Shown here: positions 49,874-59,021 of the stretch, one piece after another
Layout: each line of letters opens with the position of its first letter
How positions within the stretch are numbered: position 1 is the first letter of the stretch
NCBI GenBank assembly: GCA_003134695.1
Contig: PLCB01000022.1
Location: 1 to 60,559, forward strand
Length of the DNA stretch: 60,559 bases
Direction of reading: 5' to 3'
From: Candidatus Zemynaea palustris
GTDB lineage: Bacteria; Vulcanimicrobiota; Vulcanimicrobiia; Vulcanimicrobiales; Vulcanimicrobiaceae
Translations under genes and position numbers: made by a program
Notes under the pieces: generated by a model
Told to the model about the DNA's origin: nothing
Databases searched by the model: none
What the model saw: only the letters and a program-made list of their open reading frames with translations

Positions 49874-51001
49874 TCAGCGCGCCGCGGCCGGCGCGGCGGT
49901 TTTGGAAAACCGATGGCTCTCGACGCGAGTGACGAACTCGCGCGTCCGTTCGAGCAGATGCTCGCGTGCGATCAGCAAATTCCCGCCAATCAAGAGCATT
50001 GCATCCGGCCCGTATCGATCGAGCAACTCCGGCACGCGCTCGACGAGCATCCCGCCGGCCGGAACCGGCAGCGCCGGCCGCACCTGACCCCATAGCGCGC
50101 GCAGCGCCTCGGCGATCGAGAGGCTCTCCTCTTGCGAGTAGGCGAAGCGACCCCCGTAGTTCACGAAGATCACCGCGTCGGCGCCGAACAAACGGAAGAT
50201 CTTGCCGAACAGGAGCGACGTATCGATTCGGCCTGCTCCGCCAAACGACGGGTGCGCCAAGTAGACGAACTCCGGAAACTCATCCACCAGATCGAAGAAT
50301 GCCGGCAAGCCGATCAGCATCGGCGCCACCAACACGACGCGGATCCCCAATTCGCGCGCGATCCGGGCCCGCTCGCGCAGCGCGCGCGGTGAACCGACCA
50401 GGTTCGGCGCGTAAAACGCCGGCTTCCCCGTCTCCACGGACGCCTCCACCACGGCGGCCTGACACGCTTTCACGCGCTCGGCATAGGGCGAATACGACTG
50501 GTCGGCGATGCCGTGGTCATCCTTGACGATGTCGACTCCGGCCAACACGAACGTGCGGCACAGACGCGCCAACTCTGAGATCGGCAGCCCCTGCGGCTTG
50601 GTCGCCGTCGCCGTCAACGGGCGTTCGCGCGCGCCGACCAACTCGCGAATCCCGGCCATTCCATGGCGCGGCCCTGGGAATCTCGCAAGTAGATCGCGCG
50701 GAAGGTCGAGGTCGACGAACCGAACGTTCTCCCACAGCGAACAGTTGCCGAAAATCATGTTCAGCAACTGAGCCGGCTCGCCGCCGGTCGTCGCCGTCGC
50801 GATCTTCACGTCGACGAGGTAGCGCCGCTCGCCGAGTTCCTTGATCCCGTCGACGCGCGCGACGATCTCGTCGAGCACGAATTGACTGCCGATCGCCTCG
50901 AGCGGGCATTCGACACTCTGCTCGAGCGCCAGGGCGTTCGCGCGCTTTTCGATCAGCTCGGGTTCGGACTCGATAAGGTAGCGAGCGGTCAGCCAGGCCA
51001 C
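49874..51001 (-). CDS. RuBisCO-like protein (form IV)
   Basis: 375 residues from GTG 51001. ATKPQGLPISELARLCRTF and GVDIVKDDHG correspond to the active-site regions of RuBisCO large chains; the Lys that is carbamylated in true RuBisCO is present, but D-D-E is replaced by D-D-H. FVNYGGRFAYS and LPVPAGGMLVE are the C-terminal phosphate-binding loops. Known relatives act as enolases, isomerases or in sugar-acid decarboxylation. CO2 fixation is unlikely. No methionine-salvage genes are adjacent. Confidence 0.87.
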   Translation of the reverse strand: MAWLTARYLIESEPELIEKRANALALEQSVECPLEAIGSQFVLDEIVARVDGIKELGERRYLVDVKIATATTGGEPAQLLNMIFGNCSLWENVRFVDLDLPRDLLARFPGPRHGMAGIRELVGARERPLTATATKPQGLPISELARLCRTFVLAGVDIVKDDHGIADQSYSPYAERVKACQAAVVEASVETGKPAFYAPNLVGSPRALRERARIARELGIRVVLVAPMLIGLPAFFDLVDEFPEFVYLAHPSFGGAGRIDTSLLFGKIFRLFGADAVIFVNYGGRFAYSQEESLSIAEALRALWGQVRPALPVPAGGMLVERVPELLDRYGPDAMLLIGGNLLIAREHLLERTREFVTRVESHRFSKTAAPAAAR

Positions 51002-51086
51002 CGGCTGGGCTTCCAGAGGTCTGGGCGGCTTCCCCGTTTGGCTGCTTGGAAGGTCGCGACGCAGCGAGGCGGCTAAGTCGAATTCT

Positions 51087-51422
51087 ATGACGGACTACAT
51101 CAGCGTCGCCACGACGACCGACAGCGTAGCCAACGCGCGCCAAATCGCCGGCGTGCTCCTCGACGGCCGCCTCGCGGCCTGCGTTCAGATCTCAGCGCCG
51201 ATCGAGAGCCGGTATTGGTGGCAAGGCGAAATCGAGAGCGCAACCGAGTGGCGACTCACGATCAAGACGCGCGCGGCGCTCTTCGACGATCTTTGCTCGG
51301 CCATCCGCGCCGTTCATCCGTCCTCCGTGCCGCAGATCCTCGCGCTGCCGATCGTCGCCGGCAATCGCGACTACCTTGCTTGGATCGATGAGGTGACGGC
51401 ACCGCCCGTCGCGAGGCAATAG
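51087..51422 (+). CDS. cutA: CutA1-family divalent cation tolerance protein
   Basis: 111 residues. GRLAACVQISAPIESRYWWQ with GEIESATEWRLTIKT is the CutA1 trimer core. CutA binds copper and other divalent cations, but its exact role is unclear. It is divergent from the RuBisCO-like operon with 85 bp between the starts. Confidence 0.94.
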   Translation: MTDYISVATTTDSVANARQIAGVLLDGRLAACVQISAPIESRYWWQGEIESATEWRLTIKTRAALFDDLCSAIRAVHPSSVPQILALPIVAGNRDYLAWIDEVTAPPVARQ

Positions 51423-51528
51423 GAGGGTCTTGGTCGGCGGCGGCCCCGCGGCCCAGCGACCAAGCGTATTCGGCCGAACGAGCGTCGCCCCGGCAGGTCG
51501 CGGAGGCGCCGGTTTCGTAGGATGCAGA

Positions 51529-51987
51529 ATGAAGCAACACGTTCGAACGGTCGCCATAGCCGTGATGTCTTTTGCTATTGGCGCCGCCGTCACACACCTG
51601 CCGCAGGCCGCGCGCGCGGCCGCCGCTCCGCTGGTCGCCGGCACGTACGATCTCTCAGCACTTACGCCCGACATGATGCCGAAGCCATTCCCGGTGCTCC
51701 CGAATCTACTCTCGAAGACGATGGTCGTCGACGACGGTATGACGATGGCGGTCGTCATGGGAACGGCGGCAAAACACCAGCACTATAATGTTGACGAGGT
51801 CCAAATTGTTCTCGAGGGCAGCGGAACCCAGTGGCTGGGCGACAAGCAGTTCTCTATGAAGCCGGGAACTCTGGTGATTATTCCGCGGGGCACGACCCAC
51901 GGCGGCCTTGTCGACCTAGGTCACTTGAAGTTCATTGCGATCAAGACGCCGCCGCAAGATCCTTCCGACATTCATTTCGTTCCCTAA
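51529..51987 (+). CDS. exported cupin-domain protein
   Basis: 152 residues from ATG 51529 with a signal peptide (VRTVAIAVMSFAIGAAV then ARAAAA). Cupin motif 1 is HQHYNVDEVQIVLEG (two His and a Glu) and motif 2 is PGTLVIIPRGTTHGG. A small single-domain cupin that binds a metal in the envelope; the substrate is unknown. Upstream of ATG 51529 the reading frame is open but not family-like. Confidence 0.83.
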   Translation: MKQHVRTVAIAVMSFAIGAAVTHLPQAARAAAAPLVAGTYDLSALTPDMMPKPFPVLPNLLSKTMVVDDGMTMAVVMGTAAKHQHYNVDEVQIVLEGSGTQWLGDKQFSMKPGTLVIIPRGTTHGGLVDLGHLKFIAIKTPPQDPSDIHFVP

Positions 51988-52082
51988 CGCCAACGCTTAG
52001 ATCCGGCACCGTGCGGCCTCACGACACGATCGCGACGGCTGGATTGAGCGTGTCGGCGAGGCGTTAGAAAGGTTCTCAGTAT

Positions 52083-52577
52083 ATGAACATGAGCTTTCGT
52101 TTCGTCGGCCTTGGCGTCAACGCGGCCATTTTGCTGCTCGCAGGGATGACCCCGGTGTTGGCTGATGGAATAGAGGGTCCGACGCCGACGCGCCCGGTCG
52201 CCCTACCGCGGATCCCAGGTGCCCCCGTCGTGATCGATTCTGCCTATGTCGATATCATGACCGGACCGAATGGCCAGCTCGATGCCGCGAGCTATGGGTG
52301 CGTGCGGTACCGCAACGTCGCCTCCGAATCAATAGTATCGGTCCGCTTCGGGCGAACGTATGTTGATGCGTCCGGCCGCCGCCTAGGGTCCGATTCAGTC
52401 GAGGACCACACGACGCGTAAGCCTAACCGAAACGCCATGCCTGGGACGGTTCCGGTTGCCGCCGGCTATTGGGATTGCACGCACACGCCTAATCCGTACG
52501 GGTCCAAGCTTAAGACAGTCAGTATCCAACCTGTCTTCGTGAAGTTCTTGTCCGGGAAGACGTGGCGTCTACCGTAA
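52083..52577 (+). CDS. secreted hypothetical protein
   Basis: 164 residues with a signal peptide (GVNAAILLLAGMTPVLA). The mature part has two Cys (SYGCVRY and YWDCTHTP) that may form a disulfide, and is otherwise polar with probable beta structure. No family is recognised. It is convergent with a lipoprotein propeller gene. Confidence 0.72.
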   Translation: MNMSFRFVGLGVNAAILLLAGMTPVLADGIEGPTPTRPVALPRIPGAPVVIDSAYVDIMTGPNGQLDAASYGCVRYRNVASESIVSVRFGRTYVDASGRRLGSDSVEDHTTRKPNRNAMPGTVPVAAGYWDCTHTPNPYGSKLKTVSIQPVFVKFLSGKTWRLP

Positions 52578-52597
52578 TTGGTCCCAACTGAGTGCCT

Positions 52598-53617
52598 TCA
52601 CATTTGAGGTGGAGCGATCCGCGCGATCGTATTGGCAGTGTACACCGTAAACCAGAGTGCGCCGTCCGGACCTGCGGCGATACCGCCGGGCTTGTCAAAG
52701 TTCGTGGCCAAGCGGAACTGCACCACCGTCCCAGCGGTGGTGATCCGGCTAACGCTGCTGGGAAGGATTGACGTGAACCAGAGCGCGCCGTCGGGACCCG
52801 CCGTGATGGCGGTGGGATAACCTCGAGGAACTGCGTACTCCGTGATGTGCCCAGCGGTTGTGATCCGGCCAATCTTTCTGCTGTCGGGTTCGGTAAACCA
52901 GAGCGCATGGTCCGAGCCCGCTGCGATGTCGAATGGGGCGCTCTTTTGCGATGTGTGAATGGGGAATTCCGTGATCTGACCCGAGCGGCTGACCCGACCA
53001 ATCTTCCCGACGCGTTCGGTAAACCAGAGCGCGCCATCGGGACCCAAGGCGATGTCCTGAGGAAACGCCTTTGCGGTAGGGACTCGATAATGTGTTACCT
53101 TGCCGGAGGTAGTGATCCGGCCAATCTGCTGTGCGGCAGGCTGCGTAAACCAGAGCGCACCATCCGAACCCGCAACGATATCAACCGGCCGCGAATTGAA
53201 GCCGGCGCTATACTCCGTGACATGCCCGGCGGTTGTGATCCGACCGATCTCGTTGAGGTTCGGGACGGTAAACCAGAGCGCGCCGTCAGGGCCTAGCGCA
53301 ATACTGCCCGGCTTCGGGTCCACAGAACGCTTGGGAACAGCGTATTCCGTAATCCGCCCTAAGGGCGAGATGGCGATCCGTCCGATCCTCCCCCCGTGGA
53401 GTTCAGTGAACCAGAGCGCAGCGTCCGGCCCCGCCGCAATATCGCCGGGCCAGCCCTCTGCGGCATCTGCATTCTTCTGAGCCGGGAGTACGAACGTGCT
53501 GATTTTCCCGGCCGTTTCGGGCAGCTTAGTGGCGGAGGAATTCCCGTGCGAGCAACTCGCGATCGCCAGCATCGACACTGCTGCAATAAGAGCGCGGGCA
53601 GCCCGCTCCAAGTTCAT
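52598..53617 (-). CDS. virginiamycin B lyase-like beta-propeller lipoprotein
   Basis: 339 residues. The N-terminus has a lipobox (LAIASC, Cys about residue 22). The rest consists of seven repeats of G-x-D-x-A-L-W-F-T ... I-G-R-I, for example ALGPDGALWFTERVGKIGRV, which gives a seven-bladed propeller of the Vgb type. Vgb cleaves streptogramin antibiotics, but most homologues are of unknown function, and here membrane anchoring suggests a sensing or binding role. The DNA coding for the repeats is itself visibly repetitive. Confidence 0.85.
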   Translation of the reverse strand: MNLERAARALIAAVSMLAIASCSHGNSSATKLPETAGKISTFVLPAQKNADAAEGWPGDIAAGPDAALWFTELHGGRIGRIAISPLGRITEYAVPKRSVDPKPGSIALGPDGALWFTVPNLNEIGRITTAGHVTEYSAGFNSRPVDIVAGSDGALWFTQPAAQQIGRITTSGKVTHYRVPTAKAFPQDIALGPDGALWFTERVGKIGRVSRSGQITEFPIHTSQKSAPFDIAAGSDHALWFTEPDSRKIGRITTAGHITEYAVPRGYPTAITAGPDGALWFTSILPSSVSRITTAGTVVQFRLATNFDKPGGIAAGPDGALWFTVYTANTIARIAPPQM

Positions 53618-53668
53618 AACGGCCTCCTCTCTAAAGGGGCGGCGTATTCCATTTAGCGATTTCGAAGC

Positions 53669-53731
53669 TTAGGAAGTGCTACGGAGTCCGGCCCGACGGA
53701 TCGGGCCGAACTCCGTAAGAGTACTTCCTAA
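53669..53731. repeat. 63-bp near-perfect hairpin between two propeller genes
   Basis: Inner arms at 53681-53696 and 53701-53716 are complementary at 15 of 16 positions around a 4-nt CGGA loop. The outer 9-bp arms TTAGGAAGT (53669-53677) and ACTTCCTAA (53723-53731) pair after short mismatched bulges. No T-run follows on either strand. It lies after the stop of the NHL gene and could serve as a terminator or mRNA stabiliser, or be a REP-like element. Confidence 0.8.
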
Positions 53732-53740
53732 AGGACTATA

Positions 53741-55051
53741 TTATCTATGGTCATTGTCCCCGGGGTTCCCCCCGATCGGGACGAACTTCTGAACGCGCTT
53801 GCCGGTATCGACTTCACCTTCGTAGTAGTTGCCGTTTGAGTCGATGTCAGCTACGTGAACCCAGTGGAAGAAGCCCGCGTTGCGACCGGCGTGTCCGAAC
53901 TGGCCTGTCATCGGGCAATACTGCGCTCCACTTGTCGTTCCAATCCCTGGATCCGGCTTCGGGAGGAACTCCCGAACGATCTGATTGGTTCCATCGGTCG
54001 ATAGGATTACTTCGTTCTTTCCGCCTTTTTTGGGCCAGAACTTCAAATCCCAGACGGATCCCGCACCGAGCGTGGAGGTAGCGACGTAGCACTGGCCCAC
54101 GTACGTCCCAGCCGGCGTGAAGACCTGTAGGCGGTCGTTCGTCCGGTCACACACCCAGATGTATCCGGTGTTCGGATCTCTGGTGATACAGTGGACGGGA
54201 TTACGGAACCAAGTCGTCGGGTTACCGGGCGTATAAGCAGGCGTTGTATAGGTGGCTAGCAACGGACCATATGGACCACCGCTAGCTGTAGCTCCGAAGG
54301 CTCCCCAAGCTCGTATAAACGCGCCGGTCGTAGCGTTGAAGACGACTACTCGATTATTACCGTAGCCATCGCTAAGGTAGACCTCGTTCTTTGGAGTGTC
54401 AACGTAGAACATGGCAGACTTGCAGATGTTTACGTGATCCAAGTTATTGCACGCTTGTCCGGCATGACCGATCTGCAAGACGAAGGTCCCATCTCGCTTG
54501 AATTTTAGGGCCTGCGTGTCCGGGGTACCGTTGCCCGTGAGCCACACGTATCCATCGTCGGTGGCGAAGAGCCCGTGCTCGGTTTTGACATACTGGTAGC
54601 TACTCGGCGGCGTCGAGTTACATGATGGACAAGGGGCACCCTCGATGGGGCCCCATGCTTGGAGCAATTGCCCCTTCGCGTTGAACTCTAGCACCGGCGG
54701 AGCGGGAAAGCAGCACCCTGCCACCTGGGGGGTCTGGGCCGCATACAACTCATCAACAGTGTCCGTTGACGGCCGCTGCAAGACCCAGATGTTGTCAGAC
54801 TTGTCGACGGACAGGCCTCCGACTTGGCCGATAACCCAATTGTTTGGGAGCTCGAGCGGCCATTGGGGATCGACCGCAAATCGTGGCGAGCCCACCGAGC
54901 CCGGCGCTAGGTACGAGCTTGCGGACCCTCCGCCCTTGCCTGGGTCGGCGCTGCCGCGCACGGTGGTGGCCGCAAACAAAATCGCCGCCACAAGCGTCGC
55001 AGATAGTCCCAGACTCGTCATCAGTTTTGTTCGGGATGTTCTCAAGATCAT
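53741..55051 (-). CDS. secreted NHL/6-bladed beta-propeller protein
   Basis: 436 residues with a signal peptide (LSATLVAAILFAATTVRG). NHL-type blades are visible, such as VGGLSVDKSDNIWVLQRPST, NEVYLSDGYGNNRVVVFN and TGYIWVCDRTNDRLQVF. The Cys-rich segment AGCCFPAPP with CPSC is unusual. Homologues include peptidylglycine amidating lyases and uncharacterised exported propellers; no catalytic role is evident. The same strand carries the Vgb-like lipoprotein downstream. Confidence 0.82.
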   Translation of the reverse strand: MILRTSRTKLMTSLGLSATLVAAILFAATTVRGSADPGKGGGSASSYLAPGSVGSPRFAVDPQWPLELPNNWVIGQVGGLSVDKSDNIWVLQRPSTDTVDELYAAQTPQVAGCCFPAPPVLEFNAKGQLLQAWGPIEGAPCPSCNSTPPSSYQYVKTEHGLFATDDGYVWLTGNGTPDTQALKFKRDGTFVLQIGHAGQACNNLDHVNICKSAMFYVDTPKNEVYLSDGYGNNRVVVFNATTGAFIRAWGAFGATASGGPYGPLLATYTTPAYTPGNPTTWFRNPVHCITRDPNTGYIWVCDRTNDRLQVFTPAGTYVGQCYVATSTLGAGSVWDLKFWPKKGGKNEVILSTDGTNQIVREFLPKPDPGIGTTSGAQYCPMTGQFGHAGRNAGFFHWVHVADIDSNGNYYEGEVDTGKRVQKFVPIGGNPGDNDHR

Positions 55052-55407
55052 TCCCTCTCTACATAGGTAGTTACGTAGCAGGACAGTTACGAAGATGAAT
55101 CTGCCTGAACCACAGAAACTCTCGTCCGCAAATGATACACCTGAACGCAGTAAAATCCTAGAGGTTCCTTAAAGAGGGCGCGACTTGCTTCGGGCACGGA
55201 TGCCCTGTGGATAAGTGCGCTCCCCGCCTATTTCCCAGACTCGGTAGGTCCTAAGTCCCGTACTCGGTAGGTCGCCCACTGATTGCAGGTGTCCGTCCCG
55301 TTGCGGATTGGGAGCGAAAGGTGCAACGGGGTCTTTGGGCAACGCCACGGCATGCACTCTAACATGGAGCGCCCGATCCTGTGACGCCTTGCATCGCGGC
55401 GACGACC
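55052..55407. other. intergenic region between divergent genes, with 12-bp direct repeats
   Basis: A 356-bp stretch separates the NHL gene start from the secretin start. It has lower GC than its neighbours and no reading frame I would accept. ACTCGGTAGGTC occurs twice, at 55239-55250 and 55262-55273 (23 bp apart, about two helix turns), which suits a regulator binding as tandem units. No clear promoter hexamers were found. Confidence 0.5.
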
Positions 55408-56934
55408 ATGCGTTTGCGGCGAGGTTTTTTGCGCCCTCAGCTCGTTGCCGTCTGCTGCCTGGCGGCGTGCTTGTGGCTGGCTGCTGCACCGGCGCTGGCT
55501 CAAACGATAAATCTGACAGCGGCAAATGTCGAACGGATGCGGAACGGAGGCGCTCGCCTCGTTCTAACATTTTCGTCCGGACCTCCAAAATATCAAGTTT
55601 ATGGTAATGGGACAACCCAGGTGACGGTCATGCTCATGGCGACGGCGCCGGCAGCGAATGCGCCGACTGCAATCCCCGGTGTCGGCCCGATCGCTACTGG
55701 GCAGATCTCTGTGGTAGGCACCGCGACGACGATCGTCCTCTACGCTCGTGAGCCGGCGACACTGCAAGTTACTCGAGGTTCCGGCCAAACGCTGCTCGTC
55801 GATATTCTGTCCGCTTCTGCTGCCACGCCGAGCGCCACCGCACCACCTCCCCTGGCTCCACAGCCCGCAGTTCCCGCACAAGGAGTCGTCACGAAAGTCG
55901 TGCTGCTGAAATACGCAGACGTCAGTGAAATCGTCGGCATACTATCAGGCACCTCGATTGCTCCAAACATGACCTCCCAGGCCCAGCCCTCCACGGGAAA
56001 CTTTGGCTCGCCGTCTACCCTCGGCGCTGGGGGCTCGGGCTTTGGAACCTCAACCTCGCCAACGGTGAGTTTCGCCGGAGTTACAGGGGCAGGGGAAGGG
56101 ACGCAGCAAGAGAGTGCCGGCCAGCGAATCAACGACAGCATCGCGATCGATCGCCGTCTCAATGCCATCATCTTGACCGGTACACCCGACCAGATTGCCC
56201 GCTATGAAGCAATAATTGACGCCGTCGACATTCCGCTGCGCAGCGTCATGTTGCAGACCGAAATCGTCGAGCTCACCGATAGAGCTGCAACCGACGTCGG
56301 CATCGACTACACCAACGGCGCCACCGGGCAGATCGGTTCGGTAACCTTTACGACCGCAAACGTCGGAAGCCAAAACCAACTCAACTTGCAGGCAGCTATC
56401 TTCGCCCAGGTTCTAAAGGGCAATGGACGGATCATCGCAACTCCCCGTATTCTTGCTCTTGACGGGAAACCAGCGTCGATCTTGACAGGTGATGCGTTGC
56501 CGATTCTTACTTCGATCACGGTCTCAGGCGTAAATGCGGTTCAGCAGCAAGTACAATACGTGAACGTCGGCGTGAATCTGCAGATCCTGGCGCGGAGCAC
56601 CTCAGATGGTTACGTCACCGCGCAGGTTTACTCGGCGGTCTCGAGTGTCACGGGCTACACAGCCTCGTATCCCAACATCGCCCAGCGTCAGGCCTCGACA
56701 ACGGTTACGGTGAGGGACGGTCAGTCATTCGTCCTAGGTGGGCTATTGGAGAAGAATGAACTGAACAGCCTCTCGAAGATTCCTGTACTTGGCGATCTTC
56801 CACTGATCGGTAGTCTGTTTCGGGTTCGGCACAACTCGTCGTCGACAGACAATCTCTATATCGTTGTTACTCCCCAAATCATCGAGCGAGGAGGGCCGTC
56901 TCCTTCACCTTCACCGACTTCTCACACCCTCTGA
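55408..56934 (+). CDS. PilQ/GspD-type secretin
   Basis: 508 residues from ATG 55408 with a signal peptide (LVAVCCLAACLWLAAAPALA). The N-terminus is AMIN-like, then a short secretin N-domain (VVLLKYADVSEIVGILSG) and another (DSIAIDRRLNAIILTGTPDQ), and the C-terminal secretin pore (IIATPRILALDGKPASILTG, then FVLGGLLEKNELNSLSKIPV and LGDLPLIGSLFR). It forms the outer-membrane channel of type IV pili or type II secretion, so the organism has an outer membrane. An ATPase gene of the same system is at 59.7 kb. Confidence 0.92.
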   Translation: MRLRRGFLRPQLVAVCCLAACLWLAAAPALAQTINLTAANVERMRNGGARLVLTFSSGPPKYQVYGNGTTQVTVMLMATAPAANAPTAIPGVGPIATGQISVVGTATTIVLYAREPATLQVTRGSGQTLLVDILSASAATPSATAPPPLAPQPAVPAQGVVTKVVLLKYADVSEIVGILSGTSIAPNMTSQAQPSTGNFGSPSTLGAGGSGFGTSTSPTVSFAGVTGAGEGTQQESAGQRINDSIAIDRRLNAIILTGTPDQIARYEAIIDAVDIPLRSVMLQTEIVELTDRAATDVGIDYTNGATGQIGSVTFTTANVGSQNQLNLQAAIFAQVLKGNGRIIATPRILALDGKPASILTGDALPILTSITVSGVNAVQQQVQYVNVGVNLQILARSTSDGYVTAQVYSAVSSVTGYTASYPNIAQRQASTTVTVRDGQSFVLGGLLEKNELNSLSKIPVLGDLPLIGSLFRVRHNSSSTDNLYIVVTPQIIERGGPSPSPSPTSHTL

Positions 56935-57095
56935 TTCATCCGGGTTCGTATTTCATGGGTGGGGAGCGATCGACGTACACCGTCGACGTGAATTGTAGAA
57001 CCCTCGATGAACTCGAAGACCGCGAGCCTGGTTCGCGCTGAGTCTCGAATCGGCGCTTGACAAGCAACTCGCACTCGAGGGACGCCATCAACGGA

Positions 57096-58253
57096 CTAAC
57101 AGGTTGCGCCGCCTATTGGAATCCTAAGGCGGAAGCGCGCACCGCCGAGCGGTGATCCTTCGACATCGACGCCGCCACCAGCGCGCTCGAGGAGCAGACG
57201 AACCACCGCCAGTCCGAGCCCGTTGCCCGCCGCCCGCGCGGTGCTACCGCGTCGCGCGAGCGCGAAGATCGCGGAGCGTTCTCCAGCCGGAACGCCGGGG
57301 CCGTTATCGTCGATGCAGATCTGTAGCTGCCGGTTCGCTTCCCGCTCCACCGAGACGCAGACACGTCCCGCCTCGCTTCCGTGCTTGATCGCATTCTCGA
57401 GAACGTTGATGAGAATCTGCGTCATTTGATCGGTTCCGAGCAAGACCGAGCCGACATCGCACGAGAACTGCGAGATCACCGTTCGGCGTGCCGCCGCAAT
57501 CGGCGCAACCGCATTCAGAGCGGCAGCGAGCGCCATCTGTACGTCGCCCGCTCCTTCTCCTTCCAAGGTGATGCGCGCTTCGAGCGACGAGACGTCGAAA
57601 AGTCCGTCCAGCAAACGAGTCATTCGCAACGCTTCGGCACGCGCCGTCTCCAAAAATCGCCCCGTGGTATCTGAATCCAGACCATCTTCGATCAGTGTTT
57701 CCAAGTAACCGCGAATCGAGGTCAGTGGCGTTCGAAGTTCGTGAGCCAGCGTTGCAAAAAACGAGAGATGAGCCCGCTCGCGAACGCCACGCGCGAGCGC
57801 TTCGTCGACGACTCGTGCGAAATCAAAATCGATCGAGGACGACGCCAAGGTCGTCCACCCCGTTTCGAACTGCAAACCAGTTTGGGCCTCCATAGCTATC
57901 GCCAACCGTGCCAACGCCGCGCGGCAATCCGATGATCGCGGCGGAGCGTCCCCGACTCTCACCGGCGCGACCAAGGCTGCCAAGAAATCGGTACTATCTC
58001 CGTCATGCGCGACTGCGTCCTGGGAGCGGAGCGTGCGGGCTGCCGTCTCAACGAACGCGCGTAAACACCGCCGCTCGATTCCTCGCGCCGCGCGACGGCC
58101 ACGCTTCCAGGCGACTTGCTCGAGCTGGCGTGTACGAATGACGAGCAATGGCACGTCTCGGCCGGATTCGCCCTTTACGCGTAACGTGAGCTGTTCGACA
58201 CTACAGACTCCGCGCTCGGACTTATACGGCTGTAAATTTGTATCCGTAGCCAT
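57096..58253 (-). CDS. sensor histidine kinase
   Basis: 385 residues from ATG 58253, which overlaps the response regulator by 32 bp. The HisKA phospho-acceptor is in FFATLAHELRTPLTSIRGYL; the ATPase has the N box NVLENAIKHGSE, G1 DNGPGVP and G2 GNGLGLAVVRLL. No transmembrane segments are visible, so it senses something in the cytoplasm or through the 200-residue N-terminal region, in which no known domain is recognised. Confidence 0.88.
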   Translation of the reverse strand: MATDTNLQPYKSERGVCSVEQLTLRVKGESGRDVPLLVIRTRQLEQVAWKRGRRAARGIERRCLRAFVETAARTLRSQDAVAHDGDSTDFLAALVAPVRVGDAPPRSSDCRAALARLAIAMEAQTGLQFETGWTTLASSSIDFDFARVVDEALARGVRERAHLSFFATLAHELRTPLTSIRGYLETLIEDGLDSDTTGRFLETARAEALRMTRLLDGLFDVSSLEARITLEGEGAGDVQMALAAALNAVAPIAAARRTVISQFSCDVGSVLLGTDQMTQILINVLENAIKHGSEAGRVCVSVEREANRQLQICIDDNGPGVPAGERSAIFALARRGSTARAAGNGLGLAVVRLLLERAGGGVDVEGSPLGGARFRLRIPIGGATC

Positions 58254-58911
58254 GTAATGTTTGGAAGCACTCGGAAAGCCCGTGCCGTTCCACCAATTTC
58301 TGCCGCAAGCGCCGGACATGCACGTCCACGGTGCGCTCGTCGCCGTCAAAGTCATAACCCCAGACCCGCTGGAGCAAGGCTTCCCGCGACATTGCAACGC
58401 CGACGTTGTCGGCCAGCGCGCGCAACAATTGATATTCTCGCGGCTTCAACCCAATGTCCACACCGTCGACGCGCACCTCCCGGGCCGCCTCATCTATTTC
58501 GAGGCGCCCGAAGTGAAGCAACTGCGGCCCGCGATCGTGTTTTAAGCCCGTGCGCCGCAGAACCGCCCTCACACGAGCGACCACTTCGCGCGGCGAAAAG
58601 GGCTTGACGATGTAATCATCCGCGCCGAGCTCGAGACCGACGACTCGGTCGACCTCGTCGGTACGCGCTGTCAACATCAACAGCGGCGTATCCCGTCCTT
58701 CGCGTCGGAGCGTGCGCGCGATGTCGAGGCCGTCGATGCCCGGCAGGCCGATGTCGAGCAGGATGAGATCCGCACCGTCACGCGCGATGCGCAACGCGGT
58801 CGAGCCGTCGGCCGCTTCGATTGGAAAGAAGCCGTCGCGCACCAGATGATGGACGATTAGTTCGCGGATCGGCCCGTCGTCTTCCGCGACGAGGATGCGT
58901 AGTGAAGCCAT
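58222..58911 (-). CDS. OmpR/PhoB-family response regulator
   Basis: 229 residues. The receiver has acidic EDD near residue 10, the phospho-acceptor in LILLDIGLPGIDG and the Lys in DYIVKPFSPREVV. The winged-helix DNA-binding domain contains LKPREYQLLRALADNVG and ERTVDVHVRRLRQKL. It precedes and overlaps its kinase. It is divergent from the sigma-factor/ATPase genes, which are possible targets. Confidence 0.94.
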   Translation of the reverse strand: MASLRILVAEDDGPIRELIVHHLVRDGFFPIEAADGSTALRIARDGADLILLDIGLPGIDGLDIARTLRREGRDTPLLMLTARTDEVDRVVGLELGADDYIVKPFSPREVVARVRAVLRRTGLKHDRGPQLLHFGRLEIDEAAREVRVDGVDIGLKPREYQLLRALADNVGVAMSREALLQRVWGYDFDGDERTVDVHVRRLRQKLVERHGLSECFQTLHGYGYKFTAV

Positions 58912-59021
58912 GTCTCGTTAGGTACCCCGGCGGCATTTGGGACGCGGCCTATTCGCATGCGAACTTTGGTAACCTCGTGGATAAGATTCGGTAACAATCG
59001 GTCCTCATAATCGACGGACGC

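Noticed and set aside
49874-51001. True carbon-fixing RuBisCO
   Set aside because: Active-site D-D-E is D-D-H, the protein is 375 residues long, and no small subunit or phosphoribulokinase is nearby.
52598-53617. Streptogramin resistance gene
   Set aside because: It is a lipoprotein and only the propeller repeats match Vgb; antibiotic cleavage cannot be claimed from that.
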